From Novosphingobium album (ex Liu et al. 2023) (lineage in GTDB: Bacteria; Pseudomonadota; Alphaproteobacteria; Sphingomonadales; Sphingomonadaceae): a stretch of 64,000 nucleotides of DNA. The first letter of the stretch is position 1. Every line of letters begins with the position of its first letter. A model generated the notes under the pieces. It was not told where the DNA came from and made no database searches. It was given only the letters and a program-made list of their open reading frames with translations. The DNA is taken from contig NZ_JARESE010000073.1 in NCBI RefSeq assembly GCF_029076845.1, positions 62,001 through 126,000 of the forward strand, read 5' to 3'. The position numbers and the translations under genes are program-made. Positions 42,409 to 51,465 of this stretch are shown here, one piece after another.

Positions 42409-43445
42409 CCGCGTTCTTCGGCCAATGGCTACCCTATGAATGGGCGTGGTTCCTATCCACGATCATCGGCATCTTGCTGATCGCGCTGCCGCTGATGCTG
42501 GGCGTGGCGATGATCATTTATGCCGACCGCAAGATCTGGGCGGCGATGGCGCTGCGGCGCGGGCCCAACGTGGTCGGCCCGTTCGGCCTGCTCCAGTCGT
42601 TCGCGGATGGCCTCAAGGTCTTCCTGCAGGAAACCATCATTCCCTCGGCGGCGAACAAGGGCATCTTCCTGATCGCGCCGATCGTGACGTTCACCGTCGC
42701 GCTGATGGCCTGGGCGGTGATCCCGTTCAACTCGGGCGCCATCCTGGCCGATATCAACGTCGGCCTGCTCTATGTGCTCGCGATCAGTTCGCTGGGCGTC
42801 TACGGCACGATCATGGCCGGCTGGGCCTCGAACTCGAAATATCCGTTCTTCTCGGCGATGCGCGCCTCGGCGCAGATGATCTCCTATGAAGTCTCGATCG
42901 GCTTCATCCTGATCTGCGTGGTGCTGTGGGCGGGCACGTTCAACATGAACGACATCGTCAAGGCGCAGCAGGCGCATGTCTGGATCGTCAACGGCTTCTT
43001 CATCAACCCGCTGCTCTTCCCGATGTGGGTGATGTTCCTGATCTCCGGCATGGCCGAGACGCAACGCGCCCCGTTCGATCTGACCGAGGCCGAATCGGAG
43101 CTGGTCGCCGGCTACCAGACCGAATATTCCTCGATGGCCTTCGCGCTGTACTGGCTGGGCGAATACGCCAACGTGCTGCTGATGTGCGCGCTCAACGCCA
43201 CGCTGTTCTTCGGCGGATGGCTGCCGCCGCTCGACATTCCGGTGCTCTACTACGTGCCCGGTTTCGTCTGGTTGCTGCTCAAGATCCTGTTCTTCTTTTT
43301 CGTCTTCTCCTGGGTGAAGGCGACCGTCCCGCGCTATCGCTATGACCAGCTCATGCGGCTGGGCTGGAAAGTGTTCCTGCCCGTCTCGCTCGGCTTCGTG
43401 GTGGTGGTTTCGGGCTATCTGATGTTCACGAGGTACGGGGCATGA
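42405..43445 (+). CDS. nuoH: NADH-quinone oxidoreductase subunit H
   Basis: A 346-aa membrane subunit with eight helices linking the quinone site to the proton-pumping arm. The conserved loops are present: RRGPNVVGPFGLLQSFADGLK near the N-terminus and AETQRAPFDLTEAESELVAGY with its acidic quinone-site residues. Start overlaps the nuoG stop and its stop overlaps the nuoI start. Confidence 0.96.
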   Translation: MTAFFGQWLPYEWAWFLSTIIGILLIALPLMLGVAMIIYADRKIWAAMALRRGPNVVGPFGLLQSFADGLKVFLQETIIPSAANKGIFLIAPIVTFTVALMAWAVIPFNSGAILADINVGLLYVLAISSLGVYGTIMAGWASNSKYPFFSAMRASAQMISYEVSIGFILICVVLWAGTFNMNDIVKAQQAHVWIVNGFFINPLLFPMWVMFLISGMAETQRAPFDLTEAESELVAGYQTEYSSMAFALYWLGEYANVLLMCALNATLFFGGWLPPLDIPVLYYVPGFVWLLLKILFFFFVFSWVKATVPRYRYDQLMRLGWKVFLPVSLGFVVVVSGYLMFTRYGA

Positions 43446-43927
43446 CTGTCGCACAACTCGTCAAAAGCTTCACGCTGTGGGAATTCCTCAAGGCGCACTG
43501 GCTGACCTTGCAGTATTTCTTCAAGCCCAAGGCGACGATCAACTACCCGTTCGAGAAGAACCCGCTCTCTCCGCGCTTCCGCGGCGAGCACGCGCTGCGC
43601 CGTTATCCCAACGGCGAGGAGCGCTGCATCGCCTGCAAGCTGTGCGAGGCGGTCTGCCCGGCGCAGGCGATCACCATCGAGGCCGAGCCGCGCGCCGACG
43701 GATCGCGCCGCACGACGCGCTATGACATCGACATGACCAAGTGCATCTACTGCGGCTTCTGCCAGGAAGCCTGCCCGGTGGATGCCATCGTCGAAGGGCC
43801 GAACTTCGAATACGCGACCGAAACGCGCGAGGAACTGCTCTACGACAAGGCCAAACTCTTGGCGAACGGGGACAAGTGGGAGCGGGCCATCGCCGTGAAC
43901 CTTGAAGCCGACGCGCCGTATCGGTAG
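43442..43927 (+). CDS. nuoI: NADH-quinone oxidoreductase subunit I
   Basis: A 161-aa ferredoxin-like subunit with two 4Fe-4S clusters (N6a and N6b): CIACKLCEAVCPAQA and CIYCGFCQEACPVDA each give CxxCxxCxxxCP. It carries electrons from NuoG to NuoB. The N-terminal amphipathic helix (LWEFLKAHWLTLQYFFKP) anchors it to the membrane arm. Starts inside the nuoH stop; 27 bases separate it from nuoJ. Confidence 0.97.
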   Translation: MTVAQLVKSFTLWEFLKAHWLTLQYFFKPKATINYPFEKNPLSPRFRGEHALRRYPNGEERCIACKLCEAVCPAQAITIEAEPRADGSRRTTRYDIDMTKCIYCGFCQEACPVDAIVEGPNFEYATETREELLYDKAKLLANGDKWERAIAVNLEADAPYR

Positions 43928-43954
43928 GGGCGCGCCCAGGGGATCGGCACTTCC

Positions 43955-44572
43955 ATGATTCAGATTTTCGCCTTCTACCTTTTCGCGGTGATGACGATCG
44001 CCTCCGGCGCGATCACCATCCTGGCGCGCAACCCGGTGCACTCGGTGCTCTGGCTCATCCTGGCGTTCTTCAACGCCGCGGGCCTGATGGTGCTGGCCGG
44101 TGCCGAGTTCATCGCCATGCTGCTGGTCATCGTCTATGTCGGCGCGGTCGCGGTGCTGTTCCTGTTCGTGGTCATGATGCTCGACATCGATTTCGCGGAA
44201 CTGCGCGCGGGCTTCATCCGCAACTTCCCGCTCGGCATGGTGCTCGCGCTGGCGCTGCTGGCGGAAATGGTGCTGGGGATCGGCGCCTACCGCGCCGGCG
44301 CGCTCAAGCTCGGCACGCCTGACGGAACCGCCACGACGGCGGCCGGAGCCTCGAATATCGAGGCGATCGGCGCGCTGCTCTACGGGCGCTATCTGTTCCT
44401 GTTCGAAGCGGCCGGCATCATCCTGCTGGTCGCGATGATCGGCGCGATCGTGCTGACCCATCGCCAGCGCGGCGATGTGCGCGGCCAGAATATCGCCAGG
44501 CAGGTCGCGCGCCGGCCGGACGAGGCGACGGTCAACCTGCGGCCGGAAGTGGGCAAGGGGGTTACGCTGTGA
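43955..44572 (+). CDS. nuoJ: NADH-quinone oxidoreductase subunit J
   Basis: A 205-aa membrane subunit with five helices. ARNPVHSVLWLILAFFNAAG and VIVYVGAVAVLFLFVVMML include the pi-bulge helix of TM3 thought to take part in coupling quinone reduction to proton movement. The C-terminal tail (RRPDEATVNLRPEVGKG) is cytoplasmic. Its stop overlaps the GTG start of nuoK. Confidence 0.95.
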   Translation: MIQIFAFYLFAVMTIASGAITILARNPVHSVLWLILAFFNAAGLMVLAGAEFIAMLLVIVYVGAVAVLFLFVVMMLDIDFAELRAGFIRNFPLGMVLALALLAEMVLGIGAYRAGALKLGTPDGTATTAAGASNIEAIGALLYGRYLFLFEAAGIILLVAMIGAIVLTHRQRGDVRGQNIARQVARRPDEATVNLRPEVGKGVTL

Positions 44573-44874
44573 TCGGTATCGAACACTATGTCGTCGTCAG
44601 CTCGATCCTGTTCGTGCTCGGCGTGCTCGGCATCTTTCTCAACCGCAAGAACGTGATCGTCATCCTCATGGCGATCGAGCTGATCCTGCTGGCGGTGAAC
44701 ATCAATCTCGTCGCATTCAGCGCGTTCCTGCATGACCTGACGGGGCAGATCTTCGCCATGTTCGTGCTCACCGTCGCCGCCGGCGAGGCGGCGATCGGAC
44801 TGGCGATCCTGGTGATCTATTTCCGTGATCGCGGCACCATCGCGGTCGACGACGTGAACCGGATGAAGGGGTAA
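44569..44874 (+). CDS. nuoK: NADH-quinone oxidoreductase subunit K
   Basis: A 101-aa three-helix subunit of the proton-conducting arm. The conserved glutamates sit in the membrane: one in ILMAIELILLAVNINLVAF and one in LTVAAGEAAIGLAILVIYF. It is homologous to Mrp/MnhC antiporter subunits. GTG start overlaps the nuoJ stop (GTGA); six bases to nuoL. Confidence 0.96.
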   Translation: MIGIEHYVVVSSILFVLGVLGIFLNRKNVIVILMAIELILLAVNINLVAFSAFLHDLTGQIFAMFVLTVAAGEAAIGLAILVIYFRDRGTIAVDDVNRMKG

Positions 44875-44879
44875 GCGCC

Positions 44880-46931
44880 TTGCAATCGATCCTGTTCATC
44901 GTCTTCCTGCCGCTGCTGGCCGCGATCGTCGCCGGCCTTGGCAACAAGGCGCTTGGCGCGCTGCCCGCCAAGGTGCTGACCACCGGCGCGCTGTTCATCG
45001 CCTGCGCGCTGTCGTGGCCGATCTTCATCAGCTTCCTGGCCGGCAATGCCGAAGCCACCGTCGTTCCCGTGCTCAAGTGGGTGCAATCGGGTACGCTGAC
45101 GTTCGACTGGGCCTTGCGCGTCGATACGCTGACCGCGGTGATGCTCGTCGTCGTGACCAGCGTTTCCGCGCTCGTGCACCTCTATTCCTGGGGGTACATG
45201 TCGGACGAGCCGGATCAGCCGCGCTTCTTCGCCTATCTCTCGCTGTTCACCTTCGCCATGCTGATGCTGGTGACGGCCGACAATCTCGTCCAGATGTTCT
45301 TCGGCTGGGAAGGGGTGGGCCTTGCCTCCTACCTCCTCATCGGCTTCTGGTTCCGCAAGCCTTCGGCCAGCGCCGCCGCGATCAAGGCTTTCGTGGTCAA
45401 CCGCGTGGGCGATCTGGGCTTCATGCTTGGCATCTTCGGCACCTTCCTGGTGTTCGGCACGGTCTCGATCCCGGAGATCCTCGCCGCCGCGCCCGGCATG
45501 GCCGGATCGACCATCGGCTTCCTCGGCCATCGCTTCGATACGATGACGGTGCTGTGCATCCTCCTGTTCATCGGCGCGATGGGCAAGTCGGCGCAGCTTG
45601 GCCTGCACACCTGGCTTCCCGACGCGATGGAAGGCCCGACGCCGGTTTCCGCGCTGATCCACGCCGCCACCATGGTCACGGCCGGCGTCTTCATGGTCTG
45701 CCGCCTCTCGCCAATGTTCGAAGCGAGCCCGACCGCGCTGAGCTTCGTCACCTTCATCGGCGCGGCCACCTGCTTCTTCGCCGCCACGATCGGCACGACG
45801 CAGTGGGACATCAAGCGCGTCATCGCCTATTCCACCTGTTCGCAGCTCGGCTACATGTTCTTCGCCGCCGGCGTGGGCGCTTATGGCGCGGCCATGTTCC
45901 ATCTGTTCACGCACGCCTTCTTCAAGGCGCTGCTGTTCCTGGGCGCGGGCTCGGTGATCCACGCGATGCACCATGAGCAGGACATGCGCCATTACGGCGC
46001 GCTGCGTAAGCAGATCCCGATCACCTTCTGGGCGATGACCGCGGGCACGCTGGCCATCACCGGCGTCGGCATCGCGGGCGTCGCGGGTTTCGCCGGCTTC
46101 TATTCGAAGGACGCGATCCTGGAAGCCGCGTTCGGCAGCAACACCCAGATCGGCAGCTTCGCCTTCTGGATGGGCATCACCGCCGCGCTGATGACCAGCT
46201 TCTATTCCTGGCGCCTCGTCTTCCTGACCTTCTTCGGCAAGCCGCGCTGGGCCGGCTCGGAGCACATCCAGCACGCGGTGCACGATGCGCACGGGCATGA
46301 TGGCCACGGTCACGATGCCCATGCGCATGACGATCACGGGCATGGCCACGCCGATCATGGTGACGGCACGGCGGGCTATCACCCGCACGAAAGCCCGCTG
46401 GTCATGCTGATCCCGCTCATCGTGCTTTCGCTCGGCGCGATCTTCGCCGGCATCGTGTTCAACCATGCATTCATCAGCGAAGGCACGGGCGAGTTCTGGA
46501 AAGGCAGCCTGGCGTTCTCCGAACACCTGATCCACGCGATGCACGGCGTGCCGACCTGGGTGAAATGGGCGCCGTTCACCGTCATGGCCATCGGTTTCGC
46601 GATCGCCTGGTACGGCTACATGCACAACACGAAGTTCCCGGCCATGGTGGCGGAACAGCTCGGCCCGATCTACCGCTTCGTCTACAACAAGTGGTACTTC
46701 GACGAGCTTTACCACTACGCCTTCGTCGTGCCTGCCTTCTGGCTCGGCCGCGTGTTCTGGAAACAGGGCGATATCGGCCTGATCGACCGCCTCGGCCCGG
46801 ACGGCGCCGCGTGGGTCGTCGCCAAGGGCTCGACTTATGCGCAAAAGGTGCAGTCGGGATATCTCTATAGCTACGCACTGGTGATGCTGCTCGGACTTGT
46901 CGGCGCCATCAGCTGGGTGATCGCGGGATAA
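44880..46931 (+). CDS. nuoL: NADH-quinone oxidoreductase subunit L with histidine-rich loop
   Basis: A 683-aa antiporter-like subunit with about sixteen helices and the long lateral helix. FGWEGVGLASYLLIGFW and TWLPDAMEGPTPVSALIHAATMV mark the proton channel with Lys/Glu/His residues. Between helices at residues 462-503 there is an unusual insert containing 15 His and many Asp/Gly (for example HDGHGHDAHAHDDHGHGHAD). It begins with TTG, eight bases after GAAGGGG. Position and length otherwise fit the family. Confidence 0.95.
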   Translation: MQSILFIVFLPLLAAIVAGLGNKALGALPAKVLTTGALFIACALSWPIFISFLAGNAEATVVPVLKWVQSGTLTFDWALRVDTLTAVMLVVVTSVSALVHLYSWGYMSDEPDQPRFFAYLSLFTFAMLMLVTADNLVQMFFGWEGVGLASYLLIGFWFRKPSASAAAIKAFVVNRVGDLGFMLGIFGTFLVFGTVSIPEILAAAPGMAGSTIGFLGHRFDTMTVLCILLFIGAMGKSAQLGLHTWLPDAMEGPTPVSALIHAATMVTAGVFMVCRLSPMFEASPTALSFVTFIGAATCFFAATIGTTQWDIKRVIAYSTCSQLGYMFFAAGVGAYGAAMFHLFTHAFFKALLFLGAGSVIHAMHHEQDMRHYGALRKQIPITFWAMTAGTLAITGVGIAGVAGFAGFYSKDAILEAAFGSNTQIGSFAFWMGITAALMTSFYSWRLVFLTFFGKPRWAGSEHIQHAVHDAHGHDGHGHDAHAHDDHGHGHADHGDGTAGYHPHESPLVMLIPLIVLSLGAIFAGIVFNHAFISEGTGEFWKGSLAFSEHLIHAMHGVPTWVKWAPFTVMAIGFAIAWYGYMHNTKFPAMVAEQLGPIYRFVYNKWYFDELYHYAFVVPAFWLGRVFWKQGDIGLIDRLGPDGAAWVVAKGSTYAQKVQSGYLYSYALVMLLGLVGAISWVIAG

Positions 46932-46935
46932 GACG

Positions 46936-48471
46936 ATGAGTGGTTTTCCGATCCTCAGCCTGATGCTGCTCGTGCCGCTCGTCGCGGCGATCGCCTGCCT
47001 GTTCCTGGAGGCGAAGCCCGCGCGCGCGCTGGCGCTTGCCGCGACGCTGGTCGATTTCATGCTCGGCGTGGTGCTCTGGGCGAATTACGATATCGGCGGC
47101 GCGCAGTGGCAGTTCACCGAACGCACCGCGTTGTTCGCCGGCTTCTCCTATGCGCTGGGCATCGATGGCATCGCGCTGATGCTGATCATGCTCTCGGTCT
47201 TCCTCATGCCGATCTGCATCGGCGCGAGCTGGACCTCGATCGAAAAGCGCGTCGGCGAATACATGGCCGCCTTCCTGCTGATGGAAACGCTGATGATCGG
47301 CGTGTTCGCGGCGCAGGATCTCTACCTGTTCTACATTTTCTTCGAAGCCGGCCTGATCCCGATGTACCTGATCATCGGCATCTGGGGCGGGCAGGACCGG
47401 ATCTACGCCAGCTACAAGTTCTTCCTCTACACGCTGCTCGGATCGGTGCTGATGCTGATCGCGATGTTGTGGATGGTGAACGAGGCGGGCACCACCGATA
47501 TCCCCACGCTGATGGCCTATGACTTCCCGGCGAAGGCGCAGACCTGGCTGTGGCTGGCCTTCTTCGCCAGCTTCGCGGTGAAGATGCCGATGTGGCCGGT
47601 CCACACCTGGCTGCCCGACGCGCACGTGCAGGCGCCCACTGCCGGATCGGTGATCTTGGCCGGCGTGCTGCTGAAGATGGGCGGCTACGGCTTCATCCGT
47701 TTCTCGCTGCCGATGTTCCCCGAAGCTTCGGCCCAGTTCGCCTGGCTGGTCTTCGCGCTGTCGATGATCGCGGTGGTCTACACGTCGCTCGTCGCGCTGG
47801 TGCAGCACGACATGAAGAAGCTGATCGCCTATTCCTCGGTGGCGCACATGGCGATCGTGACGATCGGCCTGTTCGCCTTCAACACGCAGGGCCTCGAAGG
47901 CTCGATGATCGTGATGCTCAGCCACGGCCTGGTCTCGGGCGCGCTGTTCCTCGCGGTCGGCGTGATCTATGACCGGCTGCACACCCGCGAGATCGACCGC
48001 TACGGCGGCCTGTCGATCAACATGCCGCATTACGCGCTGTTCTTCATGCTCTTCACCATGGCCTCGATCGGCCTGCCGGGTACGAGCGGCTTCGTCGGCG
48101 AGTTCCTCAGCCTTGGCGGCATCTATCAGGTGTCGAGCTGGGTCGCGCTGGTCTGCACCACCGGCATCATCCTGGGCGCGGCCTACATGCTCTACCTCTA
48201 TCGCCGCGTCGCCTTTGGCGAGCAGAAGCACGCCGATGCCGCCGCGATGCCCGACCTTTCGTTGCGCGAGTATCTGATGATGATCCCGCTGGGCCTCGCG
48301 GTGCTGTGGATGGGCGTTTATCCCGAAAGTTTCCTGGCGCCGATGCGCGCGGACATCGCCGCGCTCGACGCCCGCGTCGCACGCGCCAGGCCGGAGGGCG
48401 ATGCAAAGCTCGCCATGGGCAAGGGCAAGCCCGCGCACGAAGCCGAAGCCGCGCATGAGGGGGCACACTGA
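46936..48471 (+). CDS. nuoM: NADH-quinone oxidoreductase subunit M
   Basis: A 511-aa antiporter-like proton-pumping subunit with fourteen helices. YIFFEAGLIPMYLIIGIWGG contains the conserved channel Glu, MWPVHTWLPDAHVQAPTAGSVILAG the conserved Lys/His region. The C-terminus has an Ala/Glu/His tail (KPAHEAEAAHEGAH). It begins four bases after nuoL and shares one base with the nuoN start. Confidence 0.96.
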   Translation: MSGFPILSLMLLVPLVAAIACLFLEAKPARALALAATLVDFMLGVVLWANYDIGGAQWQFTERTALFAGFSYALGIDGIALMLIMLSVFLMPICIGASWTSIEKRVGEYMAAFLLMETLMIGVFAAQDLYLFYIFFEAGLIPMYLIIGIWGGQDRIYASYKFFLYTLLGSVLMLIAMLWMVNEAGTTDIPTLMAYDFPAKAQTWLWLAFFASFAVKMPMWPVHTWLPDAHVQAPTAGSVILAGVLLKMGGYGFIRFSLPMFPEASAQFAWLVFALSMIAVVYTSLVALVQHDMKKLIAYSSVAHMAIVTIGLFAFNTQGLEGSMIVMLSHGLVSGALFLAVGVIYDRLHTREIDRYGGLSINMPHYALFFMLFTMASIGLPGTSGFVGEFLSLGGIYQVSSWVALVCTTGIILGAAYMLYLYRRVAFGEQKHADAAAMPDLSLREYLMMIPLGLAVLWMGVYPESFLAPMRADIAALDARVARARPEGDAKLAMGKGKPAHEAEAAHEGAH

Positions 48472-49934
48472 TGGACTGGTTGCAGTCGCTGCGCCTGATC
48501 GCGCCGGAAGAAACGCTGAGCATTGCCGGCCTCGTGCTGCTGCTGGTCGCCGCCTGGGGCGGGGACAAGGCCGCGCGGCTGATCAGCGTGGCCTCGGTCG
48601 CCGCGCTGGTGGGCGCCGCATTCCTCGTCATGCCCGCGCTGTGCGGCGGCGCGATGGGCCCTGACGCGCAGGCGTTCGGGGACCAGTATCGCGCCGATGC
48701 CTTCGCCAGCTTCGCCAAGCTGCTGATCTATGGCGCGGCCGCCGCCTCGCTGGTGATCGCGCCCGCTTTCTTCGACCGGCTGCGGGCGATGCGCGCGGAA
48801 TATCCGCTGCTCATCCTGTTCGCCGCGCTGGGCATGGGCATGATGGTCTCGGCCAGCAACCTGCTGACGCTCTACATCGGCCTCGAACTCAATTCGCTTG
48901 CCTCCTACGTGCTGGCCGCCTTCCTGCGGTCCGACGACCGCTCGGCCGAGGCGGGGCTCAAGTATTTCGTGCTGGGCTCGCTGGCGAGCGGCATCCTGCT
49001 TTTCGGCATCAGCCTGACTTATGGCTTCACCGGCACGACCTCGTTCGAAGGCATCCGCGTGGCGCTCGAAGGCGGGCTGTCGCACGGCGCGCTGTTCGGC
49101 ATCGTCTTCATGCTGGCTGGCCTGGCCTTCAAGATCAGCGCGGTGCCGTTCCACATGTGGACGCCCGACGTCTATGAAGGCGCGCCCACGCCGGTGACGA
49201 CCTTCTTCGCCACCGCGCCCAAGGTCGCCGCGCTGGCGCTGACCATGCGCGTCGCGCTCGATGCCTTCGGGCCGCAGTCGGACGCATGGCGCCAGATCGT
49301 GATCTTCGCCTCGCTCGCCTCGATCGTGGTCGGCGCGCTCGGCGCCATCGGCCAGGCCAATATCAAGCGGCTGATGGCCTATTCCTCGATCAACAACGTC
49401 GGCTTCATGCTGATCGGCCTTGCCGCCGCGACGCCGGCCGGCGCATCGGCCATGCTGGTCTACCTGACGATTTACGTCGCCATGTCTCTGGGCGGTTTCA
49501 TCGCGATCCTGATGCTCAAGGACGAGGCGGGCGAGCCGGTCGAGGCGATCGCGCAGATCGCCGGCCTGTCACGCACGCGGCCCGGCCTTGCCGCCGCGCT
49601 GGCGATGGTCATGTTCAGCCTGGCCGGCATCCCGCCGCTGTTCGGTTTCTGGGGCAAGTTCGTCGTCTTCCAGGCGGCGGTGCAGGCCGGGCTGGTTCCG
49701 CTGGCGGCGATCGGTATCGCGGCTTCGGTGATTGGCGCGTTCTACTACCTCAAGGTCGTCAAGATCATGTATTTCGACGAGCCGGCCGACGTGGTGAAGG
49801 GCCGCAGCGACTGGGCCCACCAGGCGCTGCTGGTATTGGCCACCGTGTTCATCTCGCCGCTGGGCTACCTGCTGACCAAGTGGCTCGGCGGTCTGGCCGA
49901 CGTGGCCGCAAGCGCGCTTTTCCTTGCCGCATAA
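48471..49934 (+). CDS. nuoN: NADH-quinone oxidoreductase subunit N
   Basis: A 487-aa antiporter-like subunit, last of the fourteen nuo genes. LLTLYIGLELNSLASYVLAAF carries the channel Glu, and FKISAVPFHMWTPDVYEGAPTPVTTFF the Lys/His/Asp signature. GPLFGFWGKF-type and FYYLKVVKIMYFDEP segments close the protein. The birA start lies within its last eleven bases, so transcription and translation run on into the next genes. Confidence 0.96.
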   Translation: MDWLQSLRLIAPEETLSIAGLVLLLVAAWGGDKAARLISVASVAALVGAAFLVMPALCGGAMGPDAQAFGDQYRADAFASFAKLLIYGAAAASLVIAPAFFDRLRAMRAEYPLLILFAALGMGMMVSASNLLTLYIGLELNSLASYVLAAFLRSDDRSAEAGLKYFVLGSLASGILLFGISLTYGFTGTTSFEGIRVALEGGLSHGALFGIVFMLAGLAFKISAVPFHMWTPDVYEGAPTPVTTFFATAPKVAALALTMRVALDAFGPQSDAWRQIVIFASLASIVVGALGAIGQANIKRLMAYSSINNVGFMLIGLAAATPAGASAMLVYLTIYVAMSLGGFIAILMLKDEAGEPVEAIAQIAGLSRTRPGLAAALAMVMFSLAGIPPLFGFWGKFVVFQAAVQAGLVPLAAIGIAASVIGAFYYLKVVKIMYFDEPADVVKGRSDWAHQALLVLATVFISPLGYLLTKWLGGLADVAASALFLAA

Positions 49935-50664
49935 TAGCGACGGCCCGATCCGGTTCGTTGCGGAGACCGGATCGACCAATGCCGATCTTGCCGCGCGGAT
50001 CGCGGCGGGTGATTATCTTGCCGAAGGCGATTGGCTGGTCGCCGATCGCCAGCGCGCCGGCCGGGGGCGCCGGGGCCGCGAATGGCATGACGGCGCGGGC
50101 AATTTCATGGGGTCGACCGTGGTGCGGCTCGGCCATGGCGATCCGGCCGCAGCGACACTGGCGCTGATGACGGGCCTTGCGGTTCGCGAAGCTGTCGCGC
50201 CGCACTTGCCCGATCGGGACATGGCGCGGCTGAAGTGGCCCAATGACCTGATGCTGGGCGCCGCCAAGCTGGCCGGCGTCCTGCTCGAACGCGTGGGCGA
50301 CACGGTGATCATCGGCATCGGCGTGAACCTCGTCTCGGCGCCGGCGCTGCCCGATCGGCCCGCCGCCGCGCTGGCCGATTTCGCGCCCGCGCCCGATCGG
50401 GATTCCTTCGCGCACGATCTGGCCCGCGCTTTCGCGGCCGAGCTCGAACGCTGGCGCGCCGCCGGCATCGCGCCGCTGCTGCGCCGCTGGCAGGCCGCCG
50501 CGCACCCCGAGGGCACGCCGCTGGCGGTGCAGCCGCCGGGCGAGCCGGCGCTTTCGGGGGGCTTTGCCGGGCTCGATGCCGAAGGTAACTTGCGACTGCG
50601 CCTTCCCGACGGCGGCCTGCGCGCCATCAGCGCGGGCGATGTGCTGCTCGCCGAAAGCCGATAA
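49924..50664 (+). CDS. birA: Biotin--[acetyl-CoA-carboxylase] ligase
   Basis: A 246-aa biotin protein ligase that attaches biotin to the AccB carrier protein. Catalytic segments: AETGSTNADLAAR, RQRAGRGRRGREW (biotinyl-AMP loop), LKWPNDLMLGAAKLAGVLLE, and IGIGVNL. It lacks the N-terminal helix-turn-helix found in E. coli BirA, so it does not act as a repressor. Starts with TTG inside the nuoN 3' end. The same nuoN-birA-coaX-rnj order is common in alphaproteobacteria. Confidence 0.94.
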   Translation: MPHNSDGPIRFVAETGSTNADLAARIAAGDYLAEGDWLVADRQRAGRGRRGREWHDGAGNFMGSTVVRLGHGDPAAATLALMTGLAVREAVAPHLPDRDMARLKWPNDLMLGAAKLAGVLLERVGDTVIIGIGVNLVSAPALPDRPAAALADFAPAPDRDSFAHDLARAFAAELERWRAAGIAPLLRRWQAAAHPEGTPLAVQPPGEPALSGGFAGLDAEGNLRLRLPDGGLRAISAGDVLLAESR

Positions 50665-50685
50665 GAGAAAGAGGATTGCCACGCC

Positions 50686-51465
50686 ATGCTGCTCGCCATC
50701 GATGCCGGCAACACCAATGTCGTCTTCGCGCTGTTCGAAGGACGCACCATCAAGGGGCGATGGCGCATTGCCACCGATCCGCGCCGCACGGGAGACGAAT
50801 ATGCGGTGTGGCTGATGCAGCTCCTAACGATCCGCGGGATCGAACGGCAGCGGATCGGCCAGATCATCATTTCCACCGTGGTCCCGCGCGCCTTGCACAA
50901 TCTGGAAGTGCTGGCCCGCAACTATTTCGGGGTTGAGCCGCTGATCGCCGGCAATCCGCCGGTCGATTACGCGATCGATATCGACGTGGACGAGCCGCGC
51001 TCGCTCGGCTCGGATCGGGCGGTGAACGCCGTGGCCGCGCACGCCAAGTATCCGGGCGATGTCATCATCATCGATTTCGGCACCGCGACGACGTTCGACG
51101 CGATCGATTTCAACGGTGCCTACAAGGGCGGGATCATCGCGCCGGGCCTCAACCTTTCGCTCGATGCGCTGGTGGGCAACACCGCCAAGCTGCCGCGCAT
51201 CGCCGTCGAAGTGCCCGCCACGCCCAGCGTGATCGGCCGCAACACCGAGGATCAGATGCTGATCGGCGTGTTCTGGGGCTATGTCGCGATGATGGAGGGG
51301 TTGATCGCGCGGATGCGCGCCGAGATCGGCCGGCCGGCCAAAGTCATCGCCACGGGCGGCCTGGCCGTGCTGTTCGGCGAGGCCACCGACATCTTCGACG
51401 TGATCGACCCCGATCTGACCCTCGAAGGACTGGCCATTCTGGCGGAAAGGGCTCCCGCCTCGTGA
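50686..51465 (+). CDS. coaX: Type III pantothenate kinase
   Basis: A 259-aa kinase of the acetate/sugar kinase-Hsp70-actin fold that phosphorylates pantothenate, the first step of CoA synthesis. LLAIDAGNTNVVFALFEG has the phosphate-binding Asp and Asn; SLGSDRAVNAVAAH the catalytic-Asp region; IIIDFGTATTFDAID the second phosphate motif; TGGLAVLFGEATDI closes the site. AAAGAGGA lies about nine bases before the ATG. Overlaps rnj by GTGA. Confidence 0.95.
   Translation: MLLAIDAGNTNVVFALFEGRTIKGRWRIATDPRRTGDEYAVWLMQLLTIRGIERQRIGQIIISTVVPRALHNLEVLARNYFGVEPLIAGNPPVDYAIDIDVDEPRSLGSDRAVNAVAAHAKYPGDVIIIDFGTATTFDAIDFNGAYKGGIIAPGLNLSLDALVGNTAKLPRIAVEVPATPSVIGRNTEDQMLIGVFWGYVAMMEGLIARMRAEIGRPAKVIATGGLAVLFGEATDIFDVIDPDLTLEGLAILAERAPAS

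Noticed and set aside
44817..47060. 747-codon minus-strand open frame opposite nuoL
   Set aside because: Charged, His/Glu/Arg-rich translation is the complement of hydrophobic NuoL codons; no start signal or domain.
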